From an uncultured Campylobacter sp. (GTDB lineage Bacteria > Campylobacterota > Campylobacteria > Campylobacterales > Campylobacteraceae): 32,121 bases of DNA. How positions within the stretch are numbered: the stretch's first letter is position 1; each line of letters begins with the position of its first letter. The notes beneath the pieces are model-generated. The model saw only the letters and a list, made by a program, of their open reading frames with translations. It was not told where the DNA came from and did not search any database. Location of the stretch: positions 1 through 32,121 of the forward strand of contig NZ_CALBWL010000075.1 in the NCBI RefSeq assembly GCF_937973075.1, written 5' to 3'. The position numbers were made by a program, and so were the translations under genes. Of the stretch, positions 31,977 to 32,121 are shown one piece after another.

Positions 31977-32121
31977 ATGGCGTTTGTAGCGGAATATATT
32001 TCGAAAGAGGACTTGAAGAAATATGATATTATAAATCGTGTAGATCAGTGCTTGGCAAAATATCATTATAATCCACAAAAACCCTATCAAATAAAGTGGT
32101 TGAATTGGGTTATTGACAGGC
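31977..32121 (+). CDS. Start of an unrecognised protein (cut by window edge)
   Basis: An open frame of 48 codons with AAGGAG 6 nt before the ATG and a TATAAT further upstream. It begins MAFVAEYISKEDLKKYDI and includes a KWLNWVIDR stretch at the edge. Too little is present for a family call. Confidence 0.65.
   Translation, partial: MAFVAEYISKEDLKKYDIINRVDQCLAKYHYNPQKPYQIKWLNWVIDR

Overview
The window looks like Campylobacter chromosome, probably one of the oral or higher-GC species. This is inferred from AT-rich spacers full of aaattttaaaattt-type words, Campylobacterota-like housekeeping proteins (metal-type KdsA) and codon use; no species call is certain. One block of about 3.9 kb (roughly 25,920-29,818) has different base composition and gene content, and looks like DNA from another lineage, most like an oral treponeme.

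Layout. (1) Positions 1-967: the start of a radical SAM enzyme gene, cut by the left edge. It is preceded by an untracked 54-codon gene for a peptide with eight cysteines in a C-x-C-x-C pattern. A divergent XRE-type regulator follows, and the intergenic region holds palindromic sites. This looks like a small RiPP (ribosomally made, enzyme-modified peptide) locus and is the best candidate for an undescribed system. (2) Positions 1,093-3,460: a bidirectional terminator, kdsA with a 125-residue low-complexity insert in its catalytic barrel, a small lytic transglycosylase, and a tRNA-Val/Asp/Lys cluster with promoter and terminator. (3) Positions 3,480-7,700: an integration hot spot. It has an integrase next to tRNA-Lys, a second tyrosine recombinase with its HTH partner, repeated copies of the recombinase's terminal coding sequence, and decayed DNA. 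(4) Positions 7,702-20,145: a two-gene minus-strand operon encoding a membrane-anchored ankyrin protein and a 3,712-residue RTX protein with an FrpC-like self-processing module. (5) Positions 20,568-31,537: the divergent type I secretion genes (ABC transporter, HlyD-like adaptor, TolC-like outer membrane channel) that probably export the RTX protein. This operon has been interrupted twice: a ParE-type toxin-antitoxin pair lies between the ABC and HlyD genes, and the foreign block lies between HlyD and TolC. (6) Positions 31,538-32,121: a spacer with the second arm of a long inverted repeat, then the start of an unrecognised gene.

The foreign block carries a truncated, frameshifted fhs at its left end and a truncated, frameshifted citrate synthase gene plus a frameshifted rsuA-type gene at its right end. 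Between them is an intact operon (tetR, flavodoxin-ferredoxin protein, DUF2141 protein) with a well-formed promoter and paired operators. All four frameshifts sit in A/T homopolymers, so both decay and sequencing error must be considered. The block and tolC lie between the arms of an imperfect inverted repeat of about 225 bp. A decayed copy of the window's own tyrosine recombinase lies just inside the left arm.
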